Source: Eledone cirrhosa (lineage: Eukaryota; Mollusca; Cephalopoda; Octopoda; Eledonidae). Taken from it: a DNA stretch of 64,000 nt. The notes under the pieces were generated by a model. That model worked only from the letters and a program-made list of their open reading frames with translations, was not told the origin of the DNA and searched no databases. The stretch is from positions 124,042,342 to 124,106,341 of the forward strand of contig OZ024743.1 of NCBI GenBank assembly GCA_964016885.1. Direction: 5' to 3'. Both the position numbers and the translations under genes were made by a program. Of the stretch, positions 33,396 through 44,577 are shown in pieces (positions within the stretch are counted from its first letter, which is position 1; each line of letters starts with the position of its first letter).

Positions 33396-33519
33396 ATAGG
33401 TGTGGCAACTGTTGTCTTTTGAAAGAGTGAGTAAAATTGAAGCTGTTAGTGTGTTTTGCTGTTTAGATTTATTGTTTCGTTGTTGTTTTCATAAGTTTTG
33501 ATCGTTGACCGAGCGGTGG

Positions 33520-33870
33520 TGGTGGCAGTTGATGTTGATATTTGGCTTTTTATCGTTTGATGCCGCTGTTGTTCTTGTAGGTGTTTGTGTTGTTCCTTTT
33601 GATGCTGTTGTTGTTGTTGTAGGTGTTGGTGTTCGTTCTGATGCTGTTGTTGCTGTAAATGTTGGTGTTGGTGTTCGTTCTAATGCTGTTGTTCTAAATA
33701 TTAGTGTTGGTGTTCGTTCTGATGCTGTTGTTGTTCTAAATATTAGTGTTGGTGTTCGTTCTGATGCTGTTGTTGCTGTAAATGTTGGTGTTGGTGTTCG
33801 TTCTAATGCTGTTGTTGTTCTAAATATTGGTGTTCGTTCTGATGCTGTTGTTGGAGATATGTGTTCGTTG
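33520..33870 (+). repeat. Minisatellite of GTT/GTTCGTTCTGATGCT units
   Basis: Imperfect 54-60-bp units built from gttggtgttcgttctgatgc, tgttgttgctgtaaat and ttctaaatatt recur about five times. The 131-residue frame across it is only Val/Gly/Ser repeats with no flanking gene signals, so I treat it as non-coding. Confidence 0.8.
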
Positions 33871-33929
33871 ATCGTTTTGACTGAGTGGTGGCGATGGTAG
33901 TGAGTGTTCGACTATTTAACAACACATTC

Positions 33930-33970
33930 AACACACAGTAAGAGTTGGGTAGCAACTCTTACTGTGTGTT
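33930..33970. repeat. Perfect 18-bp hairpin
   Basis: aacacacagtaagagttg and its exact reverse complement flank ggtag. Resembles an intrinsic-terminator hairpin in shape, but has no meaning of that kind in an animal genome. Confidence 0.9.
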
Positions 33971-33974
33971 TAGT

Positions 33975-34320
33975 CTAAAAATAGGTTGGAGATTGACGTG
34001 TGTGAGTGTAAATATGGTGGTGGGGATAAAGTGGATGTAAATGTGGTGGTAGTGAGGGAAGAAAGTTGTATCTCTTTTATCTGTCCGTTTACTTTTCAAA
34101 ATTTGAAATTTAGCCATATTTGATTAAAAAGCATTAGGGTGTAAATAAAATGTAAACAATGATTGCATTGGGAAAATATATAAAAATATTTATGCAACTT
34201 TCACAACTTCTGCCAGGTTATTTGCTGAGACTAGTGGGCAACAATTTGTCGAATTTGGATGTTTGGAAATACAAAATTAAACAGAACTTACCATCCCTGT
34301 GCATATACATACACTTGCAC
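33975..34320. other. Unassigned AT-rich sequence
   Basis: No gene or repeat recognised; (GGT)-rich near 34010-34060. Confidence 0.5.
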
Positions 34321-34324
34321 ACAT

Positions 34325-34920
34325 ATTCATACATACGCTGCCCAACAGATGCCAATATAATATCAAAGGTTAGCGAAAAGGAGAATATCTATGTAGAATT
34401 AATGAGAAATCTGCTGATACTCCACCCTGACTATACCTTCAGATTTATACCTGTGATTATTGGGGCACTGAGATATGTTAGTTAGTAACTGTCTCAATAC
34501 AAATCTTGAGAAGCTGGGCTTCACTGAAACAAAAAGAACACGACTAATTAGGAAATTACAAGTACAATCAATGGAACAGTAAAAATATGTAAAACATTCC
34601 AAAAATTCTGCATCTAATAACTGCATATACACTTGTACAGATACAAAACATATGCACATGCACACATACAACTCAAAACATCCACATCCACACATACAAT
34701 AACATCTATACTTGCACACACATTCATGCATGCAGACGTGCATACATATCTACCTAGTTGATGTTGTGTAAATTCCAATGAGAGAGACTTGTGTCTATGT
34801 TAGAAACCGACTCTCTCTCTATTGGTAAAAATTTGTGAAATTATAAAATCAGAAGAACATACATACATACATACATACATATATACATACATACATACAT
34901 ACATACATACATGGTGGCTG
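34325..34920 (+). pseudogene. R2/R4-like LINE C-terminal fragment plus 3' UTR
   Basis: CPTDANIISKVSEKENIYVE, then HPDYTFRFIPVIIGALRYV and the KLGFTETKRTRLIRKLQVQ part in another frame; the UTR and CATA tail follow from 34616. Confidence 0.85.
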
Positions 34921-35500
34921 CCAACTCGTTTTCGAGTACGGCCACTACTTTATATCCATGTAGGAGTACCCCTACCGATGCGCTGAATGGTGTGACTTTT
35001 TAGTCCAGCCAGCGACTTGAAAACTCTGGTACAAACACTACTCTTGTGACAGTTATTGACACATAGTGCTGGGCCCATGGTACCATGTGACGACAAGTGC
35101 AGAAAGATCTCCAGATATAAAGCAATGCCTGTGCCGTGAAGCTTTTATAGTGAGCAAAGGCACTGCACAAAGCCAGTCCCACTCTCTTAACCAAGATGAT
35201 ATTTACCAAAAAGAAGAACAAGTCAACATCATTGGATACCATCAGGGTTGCAGGTGTTATATCAGAGTTTTCCTTCTCCTAGAATTCTGCCTTGACAAAG
35301 GCTAAGGGGTCATCTCTCCCGGTGATTTTGGATGGCCATTGACTCTTAAGAGCTCCTTTGCCCTTTGACAGGTTTTGTTTTTAGTCCTGCAGGATGTCCA
35401 AAGCCACCCTCCTTACCAAGAAACCTTGATGGGGTTGCCAGTTTAGTCGCCAACGACCCGACCATGAAACAGGTCATACATACATACATACATACATACA
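34905..35500 (+). repeat. (CATA)n-tailed dispersed repeat, copy 3
   Basis: catggtggctgccaactcg to acgacccgaccatgaaacag followed by CATA repeats. Same block order as the copies at 1722 and 2371. Confidence 0.65.
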
Positions 35501-35507
35501 TACATAA

Positions 35508-36081
35508 ATGTAGGATTTGTAAAACAAAGATCGAGGATGTAAGCCACATTGTTGCCAGCTGCGAAAGAATGTCATCTCGCTACTACCTCCCCATGAGACA
35601 CGATGGGATAGCTAGAACCATCTGGAACGCACTTCGGAAAACAAAATTAACAACAAACGAGGAGGAATATATAGAGACAGATGGCACTAAGGAATACTGG
35701 TGGAACATGAAAATAAAAACTGCCACCAAATTAAAGCACAACCGGCCTGATATTGTTGTTTGGGACCACACATTGAAAACGTGTTCTGTTGTGGAGATCA
35801 GCTGCCCACTTGGTGTAAACATTGTCAGAAAAATACAGGAGAAGGAGGACATCTACGGACCATTGATGAGGAGTTTACAAATCCAGTATCCAAGATACAC
35901 CTTTAGCTTCATACCCATCATTATTGGAGCTACGGGTTATATACCAACCCGCTTAGACCAAAGTATGACTGAACTTGGATTTGCGGACAAAAAGCGCAGC
36001 TCCCTAATTCATAGTCTACAAATGGCTGCGATAGCTGGCACCTTCAAAATTTGCAAAACATTCTTGCGATTCAAGGGATGA
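35508..36081 (+). pseudogene. R2/R4-like LINE C-terminus, diverged subfamily
   Basis: Uninterrupted from the CCHC finger (CRICKTKIEDVSHIVASCER) through NRPDIVVWDHTLKTCSVVEI, the RPD-x-E endonuclease signature, to ICKTFLRFKG and a stop at 36079-36081. Clearly related to, but different at many residues from, the copies at 29.2 and 36.1 kb. The frame is intact for about 190 residues, yet the RT is missing, so it is a 5'-truncated insertion. Confidence 0.85.
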
Positions 36082-36124
36082 CAATTTCTTTTCTTTTACA
36101 ACCTTGCCACCAGGAAGGTGGCCG

Positions 36125-36835
36125 GTCAAAAAAATATACTCGAAATTAAGAGAAAGAGATATACATACATACAACAATGTGGAAGACATCCATGTACATA
36201 ATATGAAAGAGTACTGGTGGAATGTTCCAGTAAAAACCCCAATAAAATGCAGGCATAACAGACCAGATATGATATGGGACAGGGAGAAGAAAACATGCAC
36301 AGTAGTGGAAATTAGATGCCAATATAATATCAAAGATTAGTGAAAAAGAGAATATTTATGCAGAACTGATGAGAAATCTGCAGATACTCCACCTTGATTA
36401 CACCTTCAGATTTATGCCTGTGATTATTGGGGCACTGGGATATGTTAGTAACTGCCTCAATACAAATCTTGAGAAGCTAGGCTTCACAGGAACAGAAAGA
36501 ACACAACTAGTTAGGAAATTACAAGTACAATCCATTAATGGAACAGTAAAAATATGTAAAACATTCCAAAAATTTTGCATCTAATAACTGCATATACACA
36601 TGTACAGATACAAAGCATATACACATGCACACATACAACTCAAAACATACACATCCACACATACAATAACATCCATATCTACACATGCATGCATGCAGAC
36701 ATACATACATATCTACCTAGTTGACGTTGTGTAAATTCCAATGAGAGAGTCTTGTGTCTATGTTAGAAACCGACTCTCTCTCTATTGGTAAAACTTTGTG
36801 AAATTATAAAACCAGAAGAACATACATACATACAT
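36125..36835 (+). pseudogene. R2/R4-like LINE C-terminal fragment plus 3' UTR
   Basis: NVEDIHVHNMKEYWWNVPVK, RHNRPDMIWDREKKTCTVVE, then after a one-base shift the YTFRFMPVIIGALGYVSN to ICKTFQKFCI end at 36584; 3' UTR and CATA tail follow. It belongs to the 29.2-kb subfamily. Confidence 0.85.
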
Positions 36836-36837
36836 AT

Positions 36838-36972
36838 AAGCATACATACATATCTACCTAGTTGATGTTGTGTAAATTCCAATGAGAAAGTTTTGTGTCT
36901 ATGTTAGAAACCGACTCTCTCTCTATTAGTAAAAATTTGTGAAATTATAAAACCAGAATAACATACATACAT
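36838..36972 (+). repeat. Isolated 3' UTR of the R2/R4-like LINE
   Basis: Only the last 130 bp (ctacctagttgatgttg ... aaattataaaaccag, CATA) is present, tandem with the preceding tail. Confidence 0.8.
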
Positions 36973-37259
36973 CGCTCTCTCGATCTGATCAATCGACAAG
37001 ATCCTACATTGTAGAAATAGCAGCCAAATCACACCATATCTTCCTAAGGAGACACTGAATGATGTAATTCTAGGTATACTCTTCAAAAATAGAGCAGTCA
37101 TAGCGAGAATGAATCTGAACAAAGAAATTCTAACTAAAAGATCAAAAGTTGAACAGAGAGAATTACAGATGACTCTGCTACCAAGGGTCGGATGGATCTT
37201 CACAGACTGAATCAATACTCAAGTGGAGCCCAGCTCACTCTCACCTACATTCTCAGACT

Positions 37260-37745
37260 TTGCAAGGTGCATTTCATCATGGCAACAACACTAGGGTGGT
37301 TGTCATATCTTTGATACAGCTGCTCTTTTTTTCGCAGGTTTTTCACAGCTCGATGAACTTTATATTACCAACCATTTTATAGAATGTACTGAATATATTT
37401 ATCGTGTGGATCACCAACACTAAGGAGGTTGTCGTGACTTTGACAAAACTGTAGAGTCCTTCCAACCATTCATTCACCAAACTTTCTATGACTTCATACT
37501 ATTTCTATCACTAAGCAATTTACAGAGTATACTTGTAATATAGATTACCAAAACTAGAGAGGTTTTAATGCTGTTAACACCACTGAAGAGTCCTCTTGAC
37601 CCTTTCCAATCCAAAATGATTTCTACAGTAAGACACACTGCTTATTGGCAGCCTCATTACAGGGTGTACTGGGCGTATTTTTCATCAAACAAGCACTAGA
37701 GAGGTTGTTGGTCATCAACCCAAATGTAGAGCCCTCTCTACACTA
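37260..37745 (+). repeat. Degenerate ~140-bp tandem repeat
   Basis: Four imperfect units, each with a ..gtgtactg..tat..t core, then cactag(a/g)gaggttgt and tagagtcctct. A related set in the opposite orientation lies at 48370-48730. Confidence 0.5.
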
Positions 37746-37802
37746 TGATGGGCAGAGGAATGATGATAAATATGTTGTTATAATTGTATACACACACACA
37801 TA

Positions 37803-37840
<38 letters not shown>

Positions 37841-38045
37841 GTGGGGAGAGAGAAACATGTAGGAATAAATGAATCATCTATGTTATCACTGTATATTTAT
37901 ATTTCTGTTAGTTTTAGAAGGCAATTTTAGAATAGATACAGGATATATATGGAAATTATAAGCTATAATTGTTTCTAGTTTTCTACTGTTGACCAAATAT
38001 AGAATTTTTATTTTCCACTTCCTAGTTATATTATTTGGTACTAAA

Positions 38046-38220
38046 CAAAAATGTTAAAAAAAGTAGTAAAGGAAGTGAAAATATGTTGCGCACTGTTAAA
38101 TTATAAGAATACTGAGAATCAAGTAAGATGGGCAATTTCAAATATGTGTGTGTGTGTGTGGGTGGGGGTGTGGGGGGGGGGGGGGGGGGGGGGGGGTATG
38201 TATATCTGTATCTATGATAT
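38046..38220. repeat. Low-complexity G/GT tract
   Basis: (TG)n then more than 25 G residues at 38171-38197; likely length-unstable. Confidence 0.8.
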
Positions 38221-38900
38221 AAATTCATTTGTATGCTATAGATCTTTTATGCAATCAGACCTGGACACAATGCAGCAATGGATCATGGACTGGCAACTCC
38301 AGCTGGCTGTGGACAAATGTACCATCATGCATTTTGGGGAGGAAAAACCCAGCATTCACATACTCCCTCCACAACACCAATCTCAAAATAATGTTCTTGT
38401 GAACATGATTTGGGCATTATTGTCAACAGCGATTTGCGTTGGACAAAACATGTCTAAAATTGTCAAGAAGGCTGAGGGTATCTTAGAACAACTCAGTAAG
38501 ACCTTTGTCAGCCACTCTCCAACTATCTATTTAAAGTTGTTTATAACTAAGGTGCATCCACACTTAGAATTTGCATCACCAGTCTGTAACCCTTATCTTG
38601 CTCAGAATATTGACCTCCTGGAAACTGTTCAGAGATGTGCAACCAAGAGAATAGCCTCCATCAAGCCTCTACCATATTCTGAAAAACCTTGCCTCCCTGG
38701 GCATGGATATGTTGAAGCTCCAACATCTGGCAACTGATTTGGTAAACACCCATAAAATTATTAAACATCTTGCCAACAACAACTCTGAGCACCTTGTTGA
38801 ATTCCATGTGTCTAACACCCATGGGTATGCTTAACAAATCAGAAAAAGTACAGCTCCCATGACTTTGTGAAACATTTATTCATGCTCAGAGTTGCTGAAG
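38221..38900 (+). pseudogene. Jockey/CR1-like LINE RT thumb remnant
   Basis: MQSDLDTMQQWIMDWQLQLA then DKCTIMHFG, a degraded DLGIIVNSDLRW region, MSKIVKKAEGILEQLSKTF and VHPHLEFASPVCNPYLAQNI with LLETVQRCATKRI. This is the conserved C-terminal order of Jockey/CR1-type RTs. Internal frame changes. Confidence 0.82.
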
Positions 38901-38904
38901 CATG

Positions 38905-39910
38905 GAACAAACTATCTGCATCAGTTGTTAGTTGTTGGGACACTGCATCCTTCAAAACTTCCATGCTTCCCGAAATTTGCCAGTACTACACCTGATATCC
39001 CCCCTCCATACACACACAAGCATGTGTCTGTAAGTATATCATGACTCATAGACTGTTCACTTCCCTGACATTTGTACATTATTCTATGAACTATACATGC
39101 ACCTTTGATGAGTTCTAGTGCACCTGAGCGCTGTACACAATAATTTTCATTATATGAATGTAAATCTGTCTTGACATCTAGTATTACATGTACAATGGTA
39201 TATGAAAATAACCAAAGCCAGAAAACAAATTCAGATAACATCTTATACGCAGACATAAACTTAATTTCTCAATTTCTTCTTTCCCTTACTTGAAGAAGCA
39301 TGTATGCATAAGGTTCAAGATTGGGTAAATTTTTGTTGACATACAAAGGTCACACAGAAACAACCTCCAAAATTATTTCTTATTCTATCAATCACTACTT
39401 CTTTTGTCCCTCGAAATCAAGAACCCCCCCCCCCCTATTTTTCTATTTTTCAATATACTACTGATTTTTATATCAGTAGATTACTAAAAAATTGATTAAC
39501 AATATTCCAAAGATGTGTGTATTATCTGATTATGTGTTGTATGTGGTCCTAGATGTGTGTATTATCTGATTATATTTGTATGTGATCCTAGATGTGTGTG
39601 CTACTCGCTTCTGTTTTTTCTTTTCTTTTTTTTTTATTTCTAATATTATTTATACAATAGGGAATAAAATAGATCTACATAGTGTTAACTCATTACGGTT
39701 GAGTCAATAATTTCAGACATGAAATACATTGTTATCGGTGAAGGAAAGATAAGATTCTAACTGGCTGCGCTCAAAGTGTCTTTGACCCAGTTGACTGTGG
39801 ATTTTTCCATTTTTAGGATCTCAATTACCGGTTAATGTCTCAATTACCAGACATGCCTGGACACCTGCTCACAGCTGCAGTCAGGATATAGTTATGCTGT
39901 CTGCAAGCTC
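38905..39910. other. Unassigned sequence
   Basis: No supported gene. A 40-bp direct repeat (agatgtgtgtattatctgat near 39512 and 39551) and a C run at 39426-39434 are the only structure seen. Confidence 0.5.
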
Positions 39911-39914
39911 ATTC

Positions 39915-40492
39915 AAATGCATTCACACTGGCTAAATGAATTGAGAGAGAGACTGAGCATAAGAGGAATCAAATGCTGTGTGCAGGAGAGGAGGTTGCAT
40001 TGGTATGGACATGTGATGCGTATGAAGGATGACTGCTGCATAAAAAGGTGCAGAGCTCTAAAAGTCGATGGAAGCCATGGAGTGGGGAGACCCAAGAAGA
40101 CCTGGGATGAAGTGATAAAAGCTGACCTTGCCCAATTGCACCTCTCAAAGGCGATGACACAGGACCGTGACCTCTGGCATCACGCAGTAATACAGAAGAC
40201 CCGACTTCCCACAGGAAAAAGCCTAAGCTGAAGCATATAGACAATAGGCTTCCATCACCTCCCACTGCAAAGTGGTCGTGGAGGTGTCATGATAAAAAAG
40301 CTCCCAGCACTCACTGTAAATGAGGTTGGTATTAGGAAGGGCATCCAGCTGTATCAAGCCAAAATCAGTTCCCGTATGAGCAAGACAAGGTCACCTGACC
40401 TAGCATTGCCCTCAACAGGACAACCCATCTAACCCATGCTAGCGTGGAAGCATGGACATAAAATGGTGATGATGATGATGATGATGATCATC
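39915..40492 (+). pseudogene. LINE 3' end with (GAT)n tail
   Basis: WLNELRERLSIRGIKCCVQE, LHWYGHVMRMKDDCCIKRCR, GVGRPKKTWDEVIKADLAQL and RDLWHHAVIQKTRL, then the 3' UTR and GATGATGATGATG end. The 104-residue part is open but 5' truncated. Confidence 0.85.
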
Positions 40493-40940
40493 ATCATCAT
40501 CATCGTTTAACGTCTATCTTCCACACTAGCATGGGTTTAGACAGGAATTGTCCCACTTGAGGCAAGATTGGTTGTCTTGCTCGTATAGGACTGTCTGGCA
40601 TGTTTTCTATGGCTGGATGCCCTTCCTAAGACCAACCACGTTTACAGTGTGGACTGGGAGGTTTTTACCGTGTTACCTACACGGCCACATTACTGTGTGT
40701 TTTTTTGTTGTGACACCTACACGACCTCATTTATTTAGAACTGGATGTTGTGGTACAAACATAACTTTACAGAGAAAGGAGTAGTGTAGATGGGGGTGGG
40801 GGTAGATGTAGTGGGATGGGGGTGTATTTTTGGTTAAGAGGTGCCTTCTGACTGTAGGTTTCGCTTTGTACTTAGGCAAGGTTGGTCTTCTGTATTACAG
40901 CATAGCGCCAAAGATCTCGGTCCAGTGACATTGTCTTGGA
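40488..40940 (-). repeat. LINE 3' tail, inverted
   Basis: Minus-strand LINE 3' UTR joined tail-to-tail with the previous copy (gatgatgatcatcatcatc at 40470-40503), ending in the cggtccagtgacattgtctt coding remnant. Confidence 0.85.
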
Positions 40941-40944
40941 GAGG

Positions 40945-41397
40945 TGTAAGTGTGCAAGGACCGAGATCTTTGGCGCTACGCAGTAATACAGAAGACCCAC
41001 CTTACCTAAGTGCAAAGCGAAACCTACAGTCAGTAGGCACCTCTTACAAAAATACACCCCCGACCCACTACCCCCACCCCATCCACACCACCCCCTTCCA
41101 ATGTAAGTTATGTTGGTACCACAACATCCAGTCCTAAATAAATGCGGTCGTGTAGGTGTCACAACAAAAAACCACACAGTCCACGATGTAATGTGGCCAT
41201 GTAGGTAACACGGTAAAAACCTCCCAGTCCACACTGTAAACGTGGTTGGTGTTAGGAAGGGCATCCAGCCGTAGAAAACCCGCCAGACAGTCCTATACGA
41301 GCAAGACAACCAAACTTGCTTCAAGTGGGAAAATTCCCGTCCAAACCCATGCTAGCGTGGAAGATGGACGTTAAATGATGATGATGATGATGATGAT
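40945..41397 (+). repeat. LINE 3' tail, third copy, head-to-head
   Basis: Starts with ggaccgagatctttggcgct, the reverse complement of the end of the minus-strand copy, and ends in GAT repeats. Copies two and three make an inverted duplication of about 440-bp arms. Confidence 0.85.
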
Positions 41398-41444
41398 ATA
41401 TATATATATATTATTTAATTACATAATAAACAATACAATATAAT

Positions 41445-41518
41445 TATTCCATTACCAAAGGTTTCAAGAAGCTAGACGATTCCTACAGAAACGTCCAGCT
41501 CATTCATCAGATAAAATA
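41445..41518 (-). ncRNA. Minimal type I hammerhead ribozyme (pair A, left)
   Basis: Minus strand: core CTGATGA (41510-41504), helix II agctggacg/cgtctagct with a 13-nt loop, GAAA (41465-41462), helix III ACC/GGT with a TTT loop, cleavage after UA between 41453 and 41452. Helix I pairs 41518-41511 with 41452-41445, eight pairs including two G-U. Confidence 0.85.
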
Positions 41519-41813
41519 GTTATGTCTTGGATATAAGTTTTGAAATTGATATCTATTAAAAATGAAAGTGAGGCTGAGTTAAGATAACATCTTATAATGG
41601 AAAATATATATATATACACACATACAAATGTACATACATATACACACACATAAAATATGAATGGTTTTATGTGTGTGTATGTATGTATATTTGTATGTGT
41701 GTATATATATGTGTGTATATATATATATATTTTCCATTATAAGATGTTATCTTAACTCAGCCTCACTTTCATTTTCAATAGATATCAATTTCAAAACTTA
41801 TATCCAAGACAAC

Positions 41814-41886
41814 TATTTTATCTGATGAATGAGCTGGACGTTTCTGTAGGAATCGTCTAGCTTCTTGAAACCTTGGTAATGGAATA
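41814..41886 (+). ncRNA. Minimal type I hammerhead ribozyme (pair A, right)
   Basis: Core CTGATGA 41822-41828; helix II about 12 bp with a U bulge; GAAA 41867-41870; helix III ACC/GGT with a TT loop; cleavage after A41878. Helix I pairs tattttat (41814-41821) with atggaata (41879-41886). All invariant residues are present. Confidence 0.87.
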
Positions 41887-41989
41887 ATTATATTGTATTG
41901 TTTATTATGTAATTAAATAGCTCTGTACTATACATAGAACACTCTTCTTTCCTTTACCTTTTCTACAGAAATACTTAACATATATATAT

Positions 41990-42640
41990 ATAGTCAGAGG
42001 AAACATATATTTAAACATAAGCATAGATACATATATCAGTGTAGCCCACATTCAATGACGTGGCTCAATGAATGAATGAATTAAATAAATAATTATTAAT
42101 CAGAGCTATAGTAAAATTATAAGTTTGAAGAACAGACAGATAAAATTTACCTAATTTTTATTCTTAGTCCGGAGAAATTAACTAAATAAATAATCATTTA
42201 AACAAAGATAAGTTTAAAATGTAAATTTGAAGAAATAATAGGTAAATCTTACCAATATTCCTCTAGCCCCGACTGTCAATAGTTTTGCTTGTGCTATGTG
42301 GAAATGTCTAATTGTTGTATTACCCATGAGGCTCCAAGCTTATCAAGAGACTCCATCAGTTAGGACCGATTTTTTAGCAAAGTGGTCATTGCCAGTAGCA
42401 AATTCAAAAGGGGTGAAAATTATCACGTGGCTAGCGGTCAAAATAGAAGTGTTATGAAGGGTAGACTGGTGGCCAGTAAGTTCATTGCTAGAAGAAGCAG
42501 TTAGTTACTGTTTAATTTTGCTCAACTGTATGGGAGTTAGAACAAAGTCAGAGGAAACACATATATATTTAAACATAAGTATAGATACATATATTACGTA
42601 AATTTTATCTGTCTGTTCTTCAAACTTATAATTATATATA
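41990..42640. repeat. Direct and inverted repeat complex
   Basis: gtcagaggaaaca...taaacataag.atagatacatatat recurs directly at 41993 and 42547. ttataagtttgaagaacaga and cagataaaatttac at 42117-42150 recur inverted at 42595-42637. The rest is unassigned. Confidence 0.7.
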
Positions 42641-42860
42641 CGGGATGTTTGTTTACAAACACACCGAGCATTATAATAAATGTTCGGTGAATCCATACGT
42701 ACATATATATATATATGTGTGCATGTATGTATATATATATATACATACTACTGTACGTCTGTATACATATATGTATGTACGTGTACATACTTATATTTAA
42801 GTAACAGCCGTACTAAGAGTGGGCAATGCAATTTCGTTTCATTTTTTCCGTTTATACATA
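42640..42860 (-). repeat. 466-family half element
   Basis: Minus-strand match to one arm of the palindrome at 32.8-33.2 kb (gtttgtttacaaac, cgagcattataataaatgtt, tactgtacgtctgtatacat, aagagtggg.aatg.aatttcgtttc). No ribozyme. Confidence 0.8.
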
Positions 42861-42879
42861 TATATATATATATATAGCA

Positions 42880-43062
42880 CTCACTGTAAATGAGGTTGTC
42901 GTTAGGAAGGGCATCCAGCTGTAGAAACCAAGTCGTAATCAGTTCTGTATGTGCAAGACATGGTCATCTGACCTAACATTGCCCACAAGAGGACAACTCA
43001 TCTAACCCATGCCTAACATGGAAAAATTGACATAAAACGGTGATGATGATGATGATGATGAT
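42880..43062 (+). repeat. LINE 3'-tail fragment
   Basis: cactcactgtaaatgaggtt to GATGATGATGATG; same 3' UTR as the (GAT)n-tailed LINEs. Confidence 0.85.
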
Positions 43063-43069
43063 ATATATA

Positions 43070-43540
43070 TACATACATATATATGAAAATATGGGTGAGA
43101 AGAATACTGCTGGTTGCACATGGATAACATGTTATAAAATGAGTCCCTCATCAGTGATTTACCAAACAATCATGGGTATTTCATCGCATTAAAAATCATA
43201 TACCTCACGTTGGAGCGATAATAACTAAAATAAGTTATTAGGACAATAGAAACGCGTAAAGCGAGTGAGACAAGTAAACAACACAGGGGGAAGGTAACCG
43301 AAGATGGAAATAAACACAAGCAACATAGTTATTCTTTCAGCATAAGCTGTGTGAATATATGAGCGAGTCAGAAAACAGACCTTTTGCTAGTGAATCCGGT
43401 GTTAGAAAGAATGAAAAATTATAAGAACAGATTAAAGTTTAAGCAAAGAATTGATGTTTTCACCCTTATCGAGCCCTCTTCGGATTTTAGTCTTCACATT
43501 TATTATTACTATATATATATACATACATATATATATCATC
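43070..43540. other. Unassigned, TA-flanked sequence
   Basis: Contains a CTGATGA on the minus strand at 43153-43159 but no matching GAAA or helix; otherwise no structure recognised. Confidence 0.45.
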
Positions 43541-43852
43541 ATCATCATCATCACCGTTTTACGTCCGTTCTTCCATGCTAGCATGGGTTAGACGGGTTGT
43601 CCTGTTGTGGGCAGTGTCTGGTCAGCTGACCATGACTTGCTCATACAGGAACTGATTTTGGCTTGATTTCTACAGCCGGATGCCCTTCCTAACACCAACC
43701 TCATTTACAGTGAGTGAAGGGTGCTTTTTTCCGTGGCGCCTACACGTCCACTTTACAGTGTGGGCTGGGTGCTTTTTTTGCCATGGCACCTCCACGACCC
43801 CTTTGCAGTGGGAGGGTGTGGGGGCATATTGTCTATATGCTTCAGCTTATAC

Positions 43853-43855
<3 letters not shown>
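43538..43855 (-). repeat. LINE 3' tail, inverted
   Basis: catcatcatcatcaccgttt through ctttacagtgtgggctggg; minus-strand LINE 3' UTR. A (TA)n tract follows at 43856-43912. Confidence 0.85.
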
Positions 43856-43913
<58 letters not shown>

Positions 43914-44283
43914 GGCCATTTTATTCATATCATGGTATGGATTCATGCAAATGGATATTCTACATGTAAATCACTTTTTTCTATCTCCATGCCCAACTTA
44001 CTAGGATATTTTTCATACCCAAAAATGTACATTGAAGCCATTAATTCTAAATTAACTTAATATTCAAAATTTGTAACTTGTTCAACAATTCTAAAAACAA
44101 ATTGCTTATTTACATTTCTGGCTGGTTGATAAAGTTTTAAAAATGTAAAAGAGTGGTCAACACAACTATGGTGTAATGGTAACACAGCCACACAGTATAT
44201 GAGATACACATACTCCTACACACATGCAGCATCTGTACACAAACACACACGTGTGTATGTTTGTATAGGCGCACACAAGTCAC

Positions 44284-44315
<32 letters not shown>

Positions 44316-44358
44316 CAATGATATTAATAAATGGAAACTATATTTATAAAACCATATT

Positions 44359-44419
44359 TATTCTATTATATATATTTCAAGGGTACCAAAACTTTGGTAC
44401 GCTCTCATCAGATAAAATA
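44359..44419 (-). ncRNA. Minimal type I hammerhead ribozyme (pair B, left)
   Basis: Minus strand: core CTGATGA (44411-44405), helix II gtaccaaa/tttggtac, GAAA (44378-44375), helix III ATA/TAT with a TA loop, cleavage after UA between 44367 and 44366, helix I 44419-44412 with 44366-44359. Confidence 0.85.
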
Positions 44420-44516
44420 CAAAGTTTGTTTTATAAATATTGACATATCCAGGAATGAGACCTTCACGGTTCAGGTCTCGTTCCTGGATATGTCAATATT
44501 TATAAAACAAACTTTG

Positions 44517-44577
44517 TATTTTATCTGATGAGAGCGTACCAAAGTTTTGGTACCCTTGAAATATATATAATAGAATA
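44517..44577 (+). ncRNA. Minimal type I hammerhead ribozyme (pair B, right)
   Basis: Core CTGATGA 44525-44531; helix II with gtaccaaa/tttggtac plus three outer pairs; GAAA 44558-44561; helix III 44561-44568; cleavage after A44569; helix I tattttat (44517-44524) with atagaata (44570-44577), eight pairs with one G-U. Confidence 0.87.

Larger units (their letters stand above)
41405..41925. repeat. Palindromic ribozyme pair A
   Basis: About 240-bp inverted arms centred near 41665; both arms carry a full hammerhead on opposite strands. The inner part is CATA/TATA and gatgttatcttaactcagcc-type sequence. Arms differ by a few indels, e.g. cctttgg versus ccttgg in helix III. Confidence 0.92.

Noticed and set aside
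33505..33900. 131-residue Val/Gly-rich frame
   Set aside because: Coincides with a minisatellite; no flanking coding, splice or promoter signals.
33930..33970. Intrinsic terminator interpretation of the 18-bp hairpin
   Set aside because: Bacterial-type terminators do not apply to an animal genome, and no gene ends there.
40465..40505. CRISPR-like reading of ATGATG/CATCAT repeats
   Set aside because: Simple GAT microsatellites at LINE 3' ends joined tail-to-tail; no spacers or conserved repeats.
43130..43200. Minus-strand CTGATGAGGGACTC near 43150, possible hammerhead
   Set aside because: No GAAA at a plausible distance and no helix II or helix I pairing; flanks differ from the other ribozyme elements.
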